Shown in pieces: positions 35,746 to 48,150 of a stretch of DNA of 64,000 nucleotides. This stretch comes from Lepraria neglecta. Lineage: Eukaryota; Ascomycota; Lecanoromycetes; Lecanorales; Stereocaulaceae. The notes under the pieces were generated by a model. It saw only the letters and a list, made by a program, of their open reading frames with translations. It had not been told where the DNA came from and searched no databases. Every line of letters begins with the position of its first letter. Position 1 is the stretch's first letter. Made by a program: the position numbers and the translations under genes. The stretch is taken from contig CM065646.1 of the NCBI GenBank assembly GCA_033220425.1, positions 4,967,501 through 5,031,500 of the forward strand, given 5' to 3'.

Positions 35746-38601
35746 ATGTCGTCAAGACCAGAGCTCAAGGTCGTATCCCTGCTATATGTTTGGCAGCTTG
35801 GAAGCTTACGCCCCTTTAGGTCGACGATGAAGTCGGGTTCATCCGTTTTTTTAGAGGACTGCCAGGAAAGGACGAAGACACCGTTCGAATCTTCGATAGA
35901 GGTGACTGGTATACCTCGCATGGTGACGATGCAGCCTTTCTTGCCAGAACGGTAAGACTCTTCCGTATTCGACCCCTGGGATCTCACGGCTGACACATGC
36001 GCTTAGGTCTACAAGACCACCTCAGTACTTCGCCAGCTCGGTAAGACAGACGGTGGCCTGGCGTCAGTCACTATGACCCAGACGGTATACCGCAACTTTT
36101 TACGAGAAGCCCTTTTCAAGTTAGGCAAGAGGGTAGAAATCTGGGAGACTAGCGGCCGCATGCAATGGAAAATCAAGAAGCAGGCATCACCAGGAAATTT
36201 GCAGGACGTCGAGGACGAGCTCGGTGGACAACTTGACTCCGCTCCTATCATACTAGCTGTCAAAGTCTCGGCCAAGGCATCAGAAGCGAGGAACGTTGGA
36301 GTCTGCTTTGCCGATGCCAGCGTACGGGAACTCGGTGTCAGCGAATTTCTGGACAACGATCTGTATTCCAACCTTGAATCACTTCTTATCCAGCTTGGCG
36401 TCAAAGAGTGTCTTATCCAGGTTGACAGCCAAAAGAAAGATGCAGAGTTGGCCAAGATAAGAGCCATCGCTGACAATTGCGGTATCGCTGTTGCGGAGCG
36501 CGCCGGTGGGGACTTTGGAACAAAAGACATTGAGCAGGACTTGAGCAGGCTTCTGCGAGGTGAGCTTGCAGCCGGAACGCTCCCTCAGACGGACCTCAAA
36601 CTGGCCATGGGCTCCGCGGCTGCCCTCATCAAGTACCTCGGCGTCCTATCTGATCCATCAAACTTCGGGCAATATCAACTCTACCAGCATGATCTGTCTC
36701 AGTATATGAAACTCGATGCGCCTGCGCTGAAAGCTCTAAACCTCATGCCTGGACCGCGAGATGGTTCGAAGAACATGAGTCTTTATGGACTTCTGAATCA
36801 TTGCAAGACCCCAGTCGGAAGTCGCTTGCTTGCTCAGTGGCTGAAGCAGCCTCTGATGAGCCTAGACGAGATTAAAAGGCGCCAGCAACTGGTGGAAGCC
36901 TTTGTGATGGATACCGAGCTGAGACAAACCATGCAAGAGGAGCACTTGCGATCGATACCCGATCTCTACAGACTAGCGAAACGATTTCAGAAGAAGTTAG
37001 CAAACCTGGAAGACGTAGTCAGAGCGTATCAAGTTGCCATTCGATTACCAGGATTCATTGGTACACTAGAAGGCATAATGGACGAGCAATACAAAGATCC
37101 TCTGGATGCAGCTTACACTTCGAAGCTGATTGACTACTCGAACAGCCTGTCCAAACTACAGGACATGGTAGAAACGACTATCGACCTTGATGCTCTTGAG
37201 AGGCACGAGTTCATCATCAAGCCAGAGTTCGACGAGAGTCTACGAATCCTTAGGAGAAAGCTCGACAAGGTCAAGTATGAGATCGACGTCGAACACACCG
37301 ATGTTGGCAATGATCTCGACCAAGAGATTGGCAAAAAACTATTCCTTGAGAACCATAGAGTCCACGGCTGGTGCTTTCGACTGACTCGGACTGAAGCCAG
37401 CTGCATCCGTAACAAGTCAAGGTATCAGGAATGTTCAACACAGAAGAACGGTGTCTATTTCACCACCAACAAAATGACGAATTTGAGGCGTGAAATCCAA
37501 CAGCTATCGGAAAATTACAATCGAACGCAAAGTGGTCTTGTCAGCGAGGTGGTGGGCGTCGCAGCGTCGTACTGCCCGGTCCTCGAAAAGCTAGCCGGCG
37601 TCCTCTCCCATCTCGATGTCATTGTTAGCTTTGCCCACGTTTCGGTACATGCACCAACATCCTACGTACGTCCTAAGGTTCATCCAAGGGGCGAAGGGAA
37701 TACCATACTGAAGGAGGCCCGGCATCCATGCATGGAAATGCAAGACGACGTTCAATTCATCGCAAACGACGTTTCCTTGATTCGAGGTAGCTCCGAATTC
37801 TTGATCATCACGGGTCCCAATATGGGAGGAAAGTCCACCTACATTCGGCAGATTGGAGTCATTGCCCTGATGGCGCAAGTTGGCTGCTTTGTGCCTTGCT
37901 CGGAGGCCGAACTCACTCTTTTCGACAGTATCCTCGCTCGTGTAGGGGCCAGCGACTCGCAGCTTAAAGGGGTATCGACGTTCATGGCGGAGATGCTGGA
38001 AACGGCCAACATACTCAAATCTGCGACGTCGGAATCATTGATCATCATTGATGAATTAGGGCGAGGCACGAGCACGTATGATGGCTTCGGTCTTGCATGG
38101 GCTATCTCAGAGCACATCGTCAAAGAGATCGGAAGCTTTGCAATGTTCGCAACGCATTTCCACGAGCTGACGGCACTGGTAGACGAATACCCTCAGGTGC
38201 AAAATCTGCATGTTGTGGCTCACATCGGTGATTCCACCGATCGAGATCGACGGGAGGTGACGCTGCTTTATGAACTAGAGGAGGGGGTTTGCGATCAGAG
38301 TTTTGGTATCCACGTTGCAGAGCTTGTCAGATTTCCCGAAAAGGTCGTCAATATGGCAAAGCGAAAGGCAGATGAGCTGGAAGACTTCTCGACAAAGCAT
38401 GAGGCTTCGGCTATCAAGCATTCCAAAGAGGACGTAGAAGAGGGAAGTGTACTACTGAAAGACATGCTCGTGCAGTGGAAGAAAGAAACCGAGGGTCAAG
38501 ATATGAGTACTGAAGAGCAGGTGTCGAAGATGAAAGAGTTGGTGATGGGAAACCAGAAGCTGCTGGAGAACCCTTTCTTTCAGTCGGTCAAGGCTTTGTG
38601 A
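35746..38601 (+). CDS. msh2: DNA mismatch repair protein MSH2
   Basis: Shared subunit of MutS-alpha (with MSH6) and MutS-beta (with MSH3), recognising mismatches and small loops. Exons 35746-35769, 35820-35951 and 36007-38601 give 916 residues. The tiny first exon encodes MSSRPELK and joins [15 protein letters not shown], the usual MSH2 start. Domain I runs to about residue 125 ([19 protein letters not shown]), followed by connector, lever and clamp domains. The ATPase core has Walker [15 protein letters not shown] (about residue 655), Walker [18 protein letters not shown] (about 727) and [11 protein letters not shown]. The C-terminal helix-turn-helix that dimerises with MSH6/MSH3 is present. 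Length matches fungal orthologues and nothing essential is missing. Confidence 0.98.
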
Positions 38602-39321
38602 TACCCTCAGGGCGGTGTTTCAGCGAAGGCCTCAAAAGTTTCGGGATTGCAAAGGGCTTACTCATGGACACTATTATGTGAGTGGTGATATGCTTCTATC
38701 TAGAGCTCTATGCTTATTCTTGCTACTTTTTAGCAGATAGCTTGAGAAAGGGTTTGGGGTTTTTGCCACTAGTTGCTCCCGAAAGCAGGTATTTTTTCGT
38801 TGTGGAAGTGTACACAAACAACTTTGCCCGTTGTATGATCGCAATACGGACATGCTTCTCGTTTCGGCTGCTACTTTGGACCCGATTCGTATCTCGACTG
38901 CGTAACACCCGCAACCCGCCATCCAGATTCCTGGTTTTCGCTCGATGCCGAAAGTGGCCCGAGTTTCAAGGCTTCAATGTAGGACCTATGAAGCCTGCTT
39001 GGTAGCGAACAGGATCTCTTTGAAGTTCTATTAGACCTGTTTCACCAACCATGGGTCTTTACCGCCCGAAGCCTTGTGCTTGCTACATCTTAGTTGCCGA
39101 CGCAGCGACTAAGTTGTACAAAGTCGTCTTGACCTCCAAGGTTTCTTGCATTTAAGAAGCGCTGGCTGCCTGCCTACCTTTGTTCTATCCTCTCCCCCTG
39201 AATATCAAAATAAAAGCTCGTCATCATATCATTCTTTCGTCTCGATCCACAAGCAAGTCACCATCCCTTTTAGCTACTCTCGACGCTTTAAATACATCTC
39301 GTTACCTTTTAAGACCGCGCA
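38602..39321. other. Intergenic region
   Basis: MSH2 3' side, then the pyrimidine-rich 5' leader of the next gene near 39185-39300. No gene recognised. Confidence 0.5.
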
Positions 39322-40133
39322 ATGGCGATTTCCTCCGACCCTTCCGGCAAGATAAGGAGCGTCCTGCCTAAGGATTTAGCCCAATACGACTGGTGGAGGC
39401 AGTATCCCGATACAACTCCTTATGTCCCCTTCGAATTCTACTACTACCATGTGGTGGTCCTTGATTGGGCAGGGATGCCAGGCTTCGTTAAGATCGCTAT
39501 GGTTAGTACACCTACCAAGTTATTCGATATCTGCTGACTTAGAAGATCGTGGCCAGCATCCCACCAACACGCTATTCGAATCCAAAGGACCACTTCACCA
39601 TCTATGGCACATTGGACGGGAAACCACGTCGTAATAATAACAAAGTGAAGCTACGCCGCAACCCTCAGTTTGAAGGCATGGTAATCAACTGCTACGTTCG
39701 CATGGACTGGGTTTGTGTCGTACCCCTTTCGATACTCTTCTGGTGGATGGAGATGGAGTACCAATTACCCCGCCATAAGTTGATGTTACGGCTTGAGTCA
39801 ATTGAGAAGCTTCTGGCCTACCTCGAAATGAAGGAACGTAAGCAGTTCCACCTGCCGGCCTGTATACAACCACACCCTGCAGCGCGTCCTTCGATCACAG
39901 AAGAGTCCGAGGGTGCGGAGCAGGCTGGAGAAACCGATGCAACAAGACATGAACTTGTAAAATATGGGCTCAAGGAGCTTAATGAGGACACCGAACCTGC
40001 CGGTTACGACCAATACCTCGGATATGCCTTGGGGACAGACGACGCAACCTGTGCATATTCAACTCCGGTCTTCCCAAGGTTTGAACCCTTCAATGGTTCC
40101 GGATGCACGGTGCTCGACCCAGCTAGCTCGTAG
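39322..40133 (+). CDS. Unknown two-exon protein
   Basis: Exons 39322-39501 and 39543-40133 are joined by a 41-bp intron (GTTAGT...CTTAG) in phase 0, giving 256 residues. The N-terminus (MAISSDPSGKIRSVLPKDLA, then QYDWWRQYPDTTPYVPFEFY) is rich in aromatic residues. A basic patch (KPRRNNNKVKLRRNP) and a Trp/Met-rich possible membrane or buried helix (VCVVPLSILFWWMEMEY) follow, and then an acidic Glu/Thr-rich tail. No family recognised. The continuous frame across the splice and the CT-rich leader upstream support a real gene. It could equally be a lineage-specific orphan. Confidence 0.6.
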
Positions 40134-40550
40134 TGCCGAGCCATCAAAGATCAACACGCTCAGCTCACGCTCGACGTCGCCATCTTCCATACCCTCACCC
40201 AACAATCAGCGCACAGCTCTGGGACCACCAGTGTTGAACCAATCCTAGCTCTGATTGATCACTAGATACCCAAAAGATCGGCTTTGAACCCACCATCTTT
40301 ACCATTTGCCGATCCAGCGACGACGGAAGTTCTCACGTCGTGGGTTCAACCGAAGAGATATTGGTGTATATCCAACTCCAGTCCTTGTCATACTACCAGA
40401 GGCATGGTTTCACGAGCCATAAACAGTGACACTAATCGGTTGTGATCCCAGCTGCTACACAACAGTCAGAGCTACAAATCCCAATTCTACACAGCAATCA
40501 GACCTTCAAATCCCCATTCTTCAACACATCGCCTCGGCAAACAACCCGCC
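40134..40550. other. Intergenic region
   Basis: Contains a short imperfect internal repetition (CAGTCAGAGCTACAAATCCC / CAATCAGACCTTCAAATCCC near 40460-40520) just before the next start codon. No gene. Confidence 0.45.
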
Positions 40551-41240
40551 ATGGCCGCTCCAGTAGCCCAAATGACCCCGACTCTCGCTCCAATGAATCA
40601 GACACCAAGCCATAAGCATGCTCGCCCGAGTGGACAAGCACCCAACAACGGCTCCGCAATGCTCATGAGCTGCGCTGAAAACCCCGACTTCTTCAACGGC
40701 ATGGAGTTGGGTGATACCTTCTTGCATGGCCACGACATCAACCACCAGCATTCAATCCTCGCTCGACCCTGCGCAAACACACATGCACATACAGACTCCC
40801 ACGGTCAGCCGCAGCCCCATTTCGTATGCACTAGTTGCCGTACCCAAGCCCACGCACACATCACACAAACTGCACACCACCTCCTCAGCACAAACATGTG
40901 GCCCTTTTGCCAAAACTGCGCGAATCACGAGATCCAAAAGTCAGTCCGACGACCTACACGCTGCGTCTGTGATACGTGTTGGCTTTGCTACGAGTGTCGA
41001 CTTGGACAGATGGAGCTGGCGGCCGTGAGAGGGGAAGTGCAAGGAAATCTGGGCGCGAACATTATGACCACCGGACTTGTGAGGACCCTGGGTTGGACAT
41101 GCCGTTGTGGGCAGCCAGTGCTGCCGTTCGAGGGCGTTGTGAAGTGCGCTGGATGCGAGTTTCTGACGAAGGCGCCTTGGGGCGTGGCGATGATGAGGGC
41201 GAGGGTGAGGGCCTATCACAAGGGGCTTCAGTGGACTTGA
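40551..41240 (+). CDS. Cys-rich protein with paired CxxC motifs, unknown function
   Basis: Single exon, 229 residues. The first 90 residues are Pro/His/Asn-rich and look disordered. Then six CxxC/CxC pairs follow: FVCTSCRTQ, FCQNCAN, CVCDTCWLCYECRLG, WTCRCGQP and VKCAGCEFL. The spacing looks like two or three zinc ribbons or a treble-clef variant rather than a standard RING (no clear C3HC4 order). The C-terminus is basic (MMRARVRAYHKG). No signal or membrane segment. I do not recognise the family; zinc binding is inferred from Cys spacing only. Confidence 0.65.
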   Translation: MAAPVAQMTPTLAPMNQTPSHKHARPSGQAPNNGSAMLMSCAENPDFFNGMELGDTFLHGHDINHQHSILARPCANTHAHTDSHGQPQPHFVCTSCRTQAHAHITQTAHHLLSTNMWPFCQNCANHEIQKSVRRPTRCVCDTCWLCYECRLGQMELAAVRGEVQGNLGANIMTTGLVRTLGWTCRCGQPVLPFEGVVKCAGCEFLTKAPWGVAMMRARVRAYHKGLQWT

Positions 41241-41557
41241 GGAGTGTGGTTTGGTCATGCGGGTGAGGATATGGAGTTGGAAAGATGTTTTACTTGGACC
41301 GTCTTCGAAGCGTGGAAGGGTCGTCTTATCGAGAAGATCGAGCTGTCCTTTGACCTACTATTAGGCTCTAGGAGCGGAATATTGCATGCATTACGTTGTA
41401 AATTAGTATTTTATGGAGAGATCAAAGGGCATTCACAGCGTGCAATGGTTGATATTTACGGAAGGCAGAGTGAAAAATGACAAGATACAGCGAGGTTGAA
41501 CCACTATCGACAGTCACAATGATGGAATCAACCCTATTTACAGTAAGGATTATTGGG
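41241..41557. other. Convergent intergenic region
   Basis: Between the Cys-rich gene and the GPI1 stop. Nothing seen. Confidence 0.45.
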
Positions 41558-43891
41558 TTATCCACGCCGTGTTCTCTGTACAGAAAAGCCATTCGGCACC
41601 TTCGCAACCCTATTGGTAACAGTCTTTGGAGATTGCTCAGTCAACCGGTTCCAGACTTCCAGTACGCCCGCCCGCTGAGCGGGGAGCATGCTGTACTGAA
41701 GACTATACAAGCTCTTCCGATGAATTGGGGGAAGGAATTGGCCAGTGACCAGTAATAGGAGGACACTGGGCGAGAGGTAGTGCTTGCGGATGCGGCCGCC
41801 GAGCTGGAAATACTGGTCAAACATCGCTCTTAAGGACAAGGGGACTGACTGCGATTGATGATTAGTAAATTTTCAATTGAGGTGGCTGCGGAGAGGGAAG
41901 TTTACTTTAAGCATTATGAATGAGGTTGGGGGTATATCATTCGGGTCGCTGAAATGCGAAGAAACAGACGGGGCATCTCGAAGCTCGAAGCAAATGCCAC
42001 CTAAGCAAAGAATTCAGCTCCACGTTGCCACAACTTGGCTCAAGATTGTAATGAGTACTGACCAGGAAGACGCCGGGGATCCTTAACCCGAAGCATCAAT
42101 GCAAAAAGAGGGAAATGATTAAGACAAGCCAACGACGTATCCAGCGCCGCTTTGAGGGAAATTATAGCCATCCTTGCCGAGGTGAATGTAAGGTAGAAGA
42201 CACCTACTGTGGGTAGCAGGAAGAATAGTAATGTGAATAGGATGGTACCGAGCAAGAGTTGATCGAGGTCGTAATCGCATGAGTCAATTCGGTTTCGTAG
42301 GACATTGTGCTTTTTGCCTCTGAAGAGGTGGAAGAGTGACATTATGATGGTTAGCTGCCAGTGGAAGATGCGTGCTGAGGCGGTGTAGAAGCAATATATG
42401 TGCACGGTCAATATCGACAAGAGGTCTGAGAACATGGATATGGGCATGGTGGCTCCGGCGAAGCTTGAGAAGCCGATGAAGTAGATGACATGAGGTAATA
42501 GGGGTTGTAAGCTGCCGACGCATTCTGCATGAGTTAGCAAAGGGGTGACGATACTGGCGGCGCGGTCTTACCTTTCCAGCAGTCAATGACCCACAGAAAC
42601 AGATCACCGAGGAAGAATGCTAGATCTGTATTCAACTTCAGACCGGCTGGCCAGTCCATGAGCCATGAGATCATGTCTCTCAAACCTTCCACAGTCCATC
42701 CGTTCACAACTGCATTGATCTGCCAAGCAACCCAGGAGGCATTGTCGATGATATAGGATCCTAGGGCGATGCCGATGATGACATCGTTCGCCACGAGCCA
42801 AAGGCTATTGTAAAACCGGATATAATCGGGATGTCTGTCTGTAATGCTTTCCCAGTCGTCCCTTCTTTTGCGGAGGGTCATATACTGGATTGGCCAATAA
42901 CAGAATTGCTGCAGGCGGATATCCATCTGTTGAGCAGTAGCCGATATGTCTTTCAAAGCTGCAGAATCCGGACGAGGTCTCCATTCAAACACGCGCAAGA
43001 TCACTTCTGCGACAATCCGATGACAGACAAGTCCTATCACGAAGGCCCTGGTAAGAAGTGGATACACCCAGACAGTGATCACTTGCCAAGCCATGAGAAG
43101 CAAATAGTCTCGGAGCGTAGTGGCTGATTCCACGACTTTCTCGCTGACACTCAAGCTCCTCTTCTGCCTAGTTCCCAGGAGATATGCGTTCTTTGACACA
43201 AGTTTTGCCAACTCTGAGGAGCAATTGATTTGGGCCAGTATCGTAGGAAGTAGAATCTCCTTTTGCGATGGTGCATGCTTAACCACGTTGTGTAGTTTGA
43301 GCTTTTCGATAAGCCTCGCTTTCTCAGCTCTTTCTTTTTCATCCTCGAGCTCATGGCCTCCGAGAGAATAGGAAGCTACATTGCTGCCCAAGGTCTTATC
43401 CCCTAGGATGAGAGAAATCGGACTCAGAGACATATACTGCATTCGGTGCGGAGAAGGACGGTCAAAGATGATGATTTGGACACTGATATTACAGGTCTTG
43501 GGGCAAAAGACAGTGGGTGAAGACTTAGAGGTTTCCGTGAACGCTTGAAGGTGATTGGGATCGAAGCCGCTTGATTGGGTAGTCGGATTGAGGGTGCCCA
43601 GAACGTGCATAGATGTTGTTCCACACAGCTGGTACATCTGCCGTATTGGATGCAGGCTATCTCGGAATAATGTGCCCACTCGAAGCGCGCCCTCCACATT
43701 CCGCGCCTTGAATCCCATTAGCAAGTGCCAAATCTTTCGATTTGGTGTATCTTCACCTCCACATTCTCTAGAATGGACACCACGAAGACATCCAGTGGCG
43801 AATTCCTCCATCCTATTATTGTTCCCTGTTTCTCATTCCTCGGGGCATCTGATGGCCAGAATATCCTGAGCAGTCCATTCGCAGCGACCAT
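41558..43891 (-). CDS. gpi1: GPI1/PIG-Q, subunit of GPI-GlcNAc transferase
   Basis: ER membrane subunit of the complex that makes GlcNAc-PI, the first step of GPI anchor synthesis. Five exons: 43757-43891, 42572-43706, 42063-42524, 41906-42000 and 41558-41848, giving 705 residues with matching phases. The N-terminus reads LLRIFWPSDAPRNEKQGTII, the usual Gpi1 start. The catalytic-complex region contains DISATAQQMDIRLQQFCYWP, DNASWVAWQINAVVNGWTVE and LRDMISWLMDWPAGLKLNTD; then LFLWVIDCW, SCDYDLDQLLLGTILFTLLF with several membrane helices, and the C-terminal LRAMFDQYFQLGGRIRKHYL, which is characteristic. Nothing appears to be missing. A tiny membrane-protein gene ends about 40 bp upstream on the same strand. 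Confidence 0.96.
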
Positions 43892-43930
43892 AATATCATT
43901 GTCGACAGCTTCAGAACGAACCGCGACGTC

Positions 43931-44302
43931 TTAATTGCTCCCGAGCTGATATACCGTCAACAGCAGAACGTGGATGCTTGGACACAGTGTCAGCCTTGGA
44001 GCTGTAAGGGAGATATATGAGGGTTACCAGGTTCGTTTCGCGCGCTGCAAGCCGTTCGATGGGTAGGATGAAGAGGAAGAAGAAGACCGAAAGGATGGCA
44101 AAGCCTTTAGCCGCTCGAGTCTGTATAGCTGTTAGAAGGATCGACCCGGATACTAGAGGAGCTTCAGACTCATCTGGCTTACCACGACACCGTGATCAGC
44201 TGCGAAAACTGCAAGCTCGTACAATCTTGTTACTAGATCCCAGCGAGCAGTGATATAGCCTGCGACGAAGATTCCAAGGGTGAGGATGGAGAAAGGGTGC
44301 AT
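43931..44302 (-). CDS. Small two-helix membrane protein
   Basis: Three exons 44183-44302, 44028-44120 and 43931-43945 give 75 residues. If the last intron is retained the frame stays open to a stop near 43913, giving a longer tail. The sequence begins MHPFSILTLGIFVAGYITAR and continues WDLVTRLYELAVFAADHGVV; a second hydrophobic stretch is AILSVFFFLFILPIERLAAR. Short proteins with this start occur in other Pezizomycotina as I remember them, without assigned function. It lies head-to-tail with GPI1, 39 bp apart, and may share transcription with it. A helix-loop-helix membrane protein of the ER or mitochondria is likely but unproven. Confidence 0.65.
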
Positions 44303-44560
44303 TAATTTTCGATCCTCATGAGGCAAGCATCCTTTGGAAGATTAGGCCTGGTGAATGATGGCAAGATGAAGGGAGGCAGTTGTTTGCATGGGTCAAGCAC
44401 TGGAGAGCCGAGATGCTGTCTCTCCGCAAAATCCGCAGGGATCTTCCGCCAAGACAAATCGACAGAAGAGCCTCTAATTCACAACCCGATATACACCACA
44501 AGCACCACCACACTCTTGCACACTTCCTTAAGCCCAAGACCCTCCTTCTCCACAATTAAT

Positions 44561-45087
44561 ATGAACCCCCAGCCACAAATCCTCTGCGGCGTCGTCGTTT
44601 CCGCCGGTAAAATGATGCGCGCAGTCAAAGTCCGCACCGCAAAACAAACCTACAATGGCTTTCTGAAAAAAGTGTGTCTTCCACTCCCTCTCTGCTGCCT
44701 TTGCCTGAGCTTAGAACTCCCATTCCTTACCCTCATTCCCAGCTAACCATCCCTCTCCAGCATTTCCTAACCCACAACTCCTACCTCGTCTCCGACCCCA
44801 ACGATTCCCTCCGCACAGGCGACGTCGTCAAAATCACCAATGAGAAACGAGTGTCGAGGCATATCAAGCACGTCGTTACGGAGATAGTGGCGCCGTGGGG
44901 CCCAGCGATTGAGGAGAGGCCGAAGGTGCTGAGTACGGAGGAGAGGTATGAGAAGTGGAGGATACGGAAGGAGGCGAAGAATCTGAGGAAGGCGGCGAGG
45001 TTGAATGCGGAAGTGCAGGGGGTGAATGATGGGGCTAGTGTGGAGGCTGGAGAGGTCAGGGAGAAGGTGGCGGCGACGGCGAGGTGA
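44561..45087 (+). CDS. Mitochondrial ribosomal protein uS17m
   Basis: Small-subunit protein of the mitochondrial ribosome, binding 12S/15S-type rRNA. Exons 44561-44671 and 44761-45087 with an 89-bp intron give 145 residues. The OB-fold S17 core is clear: ILCGVVVSAGKMMRAVKVRT, HNSYLVSDPNDSLRTGDVVK and ITNEKRVSRHIKHVVTEIVA. A charged C-terminal extension (about 60 residues, RYEKWRIRKEAKNLRKAARL) is usual in fungal mitochondrial S17. No separate cleavable presequence is needed in this family. It converges with the eIF2B epsilon gene 165 bp away. Confidence 0.93.
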
Positions 45088-45252
45088 CATTAGGAGAGGA
45101 GGAGCGAGAAAGATATATTACACGGCAATTTTATGGGGAGAGCGAGCATTTGCATGGCGTTGCATACTATTCGGACATGCGTTAGGGTATCTAAGTATTC
45201 TATTGGATCGCTGTATCATTCAACGGATGCCAAATAGATGGTGGCCAACATC

Positions 45253-47510
45253 TCAGTCGTCATTCTCATCACTCTCATCCTCGTCTTCTTCACTCTCGTC
45301 ATCCTCCTCCGCCTCCTTCAGAAAGGTGATAAACGTCGCCGTCAAGCCTCTCACATTCCCCATCTCTCCCTCCCGACTCCGCTCATCATCCCACCATTGC
45401 AGCACACCATCCTCTTCTATGACCTCTAAATCACAGGCTTCTTTAGCCACGAAAAGCAACAACCGATCACCGCTCGGACGTCCGACACACTCTTTTTGCA
45501 CAAGCATTAAGAAGTCTACCTGATCGACTTTCTCATCCGCTCCTTTATCGAATGTAGTCCTCCCCACCAAAGATTTATATCTGGTAAATACATCCTTCAC
45601 AGCCGCACCTATATTCATGGTACCTGCCCCTGATGCATTATCCCCTACGATCAGGTTGGAGATCCTCTTCATAAAAGCCGCCACGACCGCTTTGCGAACT
45701 TCGTGTTGGCTAGCGTTGGTGGACATACGGTAGCCATTCAGTTCGAGCATGATAGTATCTGCAGGGTCGCTCTTCTGTAATCCGTCCAGGATGCTACCTG
45801 TGGCCTCCAGGTGGAAATCTCGGTTTTCTGCTGCGTCATCTGATGGGTCGGAGCGGAAGCTGCTGCGTCGGGAAGTATCTCGATTAGGCTCTAGGTCGGC
45901 GTCTGAGGACGCGAGGGTTGAAATAGAAGAGACTGAGCTGGAAGCTGAAGGGTTTTGATTAATGAGGCGGGACGATGCGACGCTGGAGGCATCTGAGTCT
46001 TCAGCATCCGAATTGTTTGAGTAGCCCCTTTCTTCGTCCCTAGTGATCTTGCTCTCCGCTAAGATCTTGGTGTTTTCTGGAATCTGTACTGCAAACGAAA
46101 TCAGAGCTCCCCGCTCAATCGTGCAGTTCTTCCCTATCGAGGCACCGTTGGCAATAATAGCTTGTCGAATGATCGAGCCATCTTCGATGGTAACATTGTC
46201 CCAGATGTAAGCGCCTTCAATGGTGACATTATTGCCAATCTTGCACCTCCGGCCCACCGTACTTCCATTAATCGTACTACCGTCCCCAATGCTGGTCCCA
46301 CTGCCTACAACGCTCCTCTTGACGACAGCCGTTCTTCCTAGTAAAACATCATTTTCTTGGTAGACTTTCCCTCTTCCAAAGCGATAGCTCTGCCCAGGCA
46401 CGAGATTACTATCCGGACAAAGTGGATAAGCCCATCGACCACATACATCCTTGCTGACAGCGTCGTATGCTCTTAAGCTTTTAACCCTTGCGGCATACTG
46501 ATCCGTTAGGACGTATGTGTGTATAGTCTTCCCATATGTCTCATAGTCTTTCAGCACGCCTCTTAAGAAGCTCTTGCGCAGAGACTGAAAGTCGAAGTTG
46601 TCACTCCACTGAGCCAGTACGTCCAACGCGCAGATATCGATATGACAGTCGATGAGATCATCCCGGATTTCGATCTCGCCGTGGGAAGTGAGCAATTCCG
46701 GATCCAAAGTGACGTATCTGCTTCCGCCTCTTCGTCCACCCATCTCCTCGTAGTGCAGACACCTTTCGGCAGCCGGGTCGATCACAAATGCTGGTCGTGA
46801 TCCTTTGCTTTTTGTTCTGTGCCCGACGCCAGCTTCGCTAAGAACCATTGTCATGATAGCATCCTTGCTTTTCTCTCGGCGAGCTCGATGCTTGATTAAG
46901 GCGGGCTCAAGGTTCATATTCGATATTACATCGCCGGAGACGAGAAGGAAATCGCCCGTTATGACATCGAGTTGGTCGAGGTTCCGCATGGCTTCGCCTA
47001 CAGAGGTAGCGGTGGACTTGAGGACTTTGAGGGCGCGGAACGGAGAGGATTTAGAAATCCATTTCGAAGCGCTGTAGAGAAGAGGAATCAGAGTCAGTTC
47101 TGTGAAGCACGATGACAGGTCTGATGCGCGAAGGATGACTTACTGGATATAATCTTCAAGTTGCTCCGCATGACTCCCACAATACACGTAGACCTCTTGG
47201 ACGCCAGCGTTGGCGAGGAATTCGAGAGTGTATTCGATCAAGGGCGTGTTTGCGAGAGGTAGGAGACACTGTGAGCGACTTATGAGCATTGTTTAAATCC
47301 ATGAACAAGGCCTTCTTACTCTTGGGCGTTCAAGTGTAAAGGGTGTGAATCGGGTCTCAAATGAATCCGTGAGGATCTGCGAACATGCTGTGAGTATGAC
47401 TCTTCCAGTTGGACAAAACACGCACTGACGACCGCTTGTAAAGACTCTTCTCTCTGCTCCTCTTGCGGCTTCTGTTTGGCCTTGGCGGCTTTGGGGTTCT
47501 TGGGCGGCAT
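45253..47510 (-). CDS. gcd6: eIF2B epsilon subunit (GCD6), translation initiation GEF
   Basis: Catalytic subunit of the guanine nucleotide exchange factor that recycles eIF2-GDP, target of the integrated stress response. Four exons: 47430-47510, 47320-47376, 47144-47268 and 45253-47071, giving 693 residues. It has a Lys/Gln-rich start, then a nucleotidyltransferase-like domain (ILTDSFETRFTPFTLERPR, LANTPLIEYTLEFLANAGVQ, GDFLLVSGDVISNM). Left-handed beta-helix hexapeptide repeats follow (VVGSGTSIGDGSTINGSTVG, IGNNVTIEGAYIWDNVTIED), then an acidic Ser-rich linker. The C-terminal W2/HEAT domain holds the exchange activity, with VLQWWDDERS and an acidic tail (EEDEDESDENDD). All domains are in the expected order. 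Confidence 0.97.
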
Positions 47511-48150
47511 GATTGCGGGGGCCCCTCTGGATCTGGCACTACAATGCACTATTGAAATGTTTTGAACTATGAGAATGGAAAAGAAAGTCCGATGTGAGTA
47601 TGACAAGGCCAAGGCCTCGCCTCGGTTAGGGCTGCACCTTTTAAGTGGATATAAAAGTTGAGGTCTAGATTCATGACGGCTGAAAAGGAACAGGGTAGCT
47701 CTTCACGAAGTCTAGATTCACCAAGAGCTCGGTCTAGAATAAATGGCAACTGCCAATACTTATTTTCAACGTCCCCTCATTTCCACTTTTAACATGCTGT
47801 CGCACGAAATCATTGAATTCGCTGATACTTGAAACCGAGTCGTAATGCTGCCTCGCTGTCCTACGTACAACCCTACAACACAACCGCCTCCTCAGCTGAG
47901 ATTATCAAGCTGGAAACTCCCTGTTCAAATTTTGAACGAAAACTCCCTCAAAACAGCGCGCCACGCTCCTTAAAGGGTACTTGGCAACATTGAAAATACA
48001 AATCTTCCTCCCTTTTGCATGTCGGAAACCCTCCATATATGCAGCTATGCCTTCGAGTGTGGTAGGCACCTGCCAGAATTTCAGACAGGTCTCGATGTGG
48101 AAACGAGAAAAATTAACAGCGAAAATTCGAATCAGCAGGCTCCCAATGCA
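47511..48150. other. Intergenic region upstream of GCD6 and downstream of SKN7
   Basis: 640 bp. No gene; several short frames on + overlap the SKN7 3' end. Confidence 0.45.
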
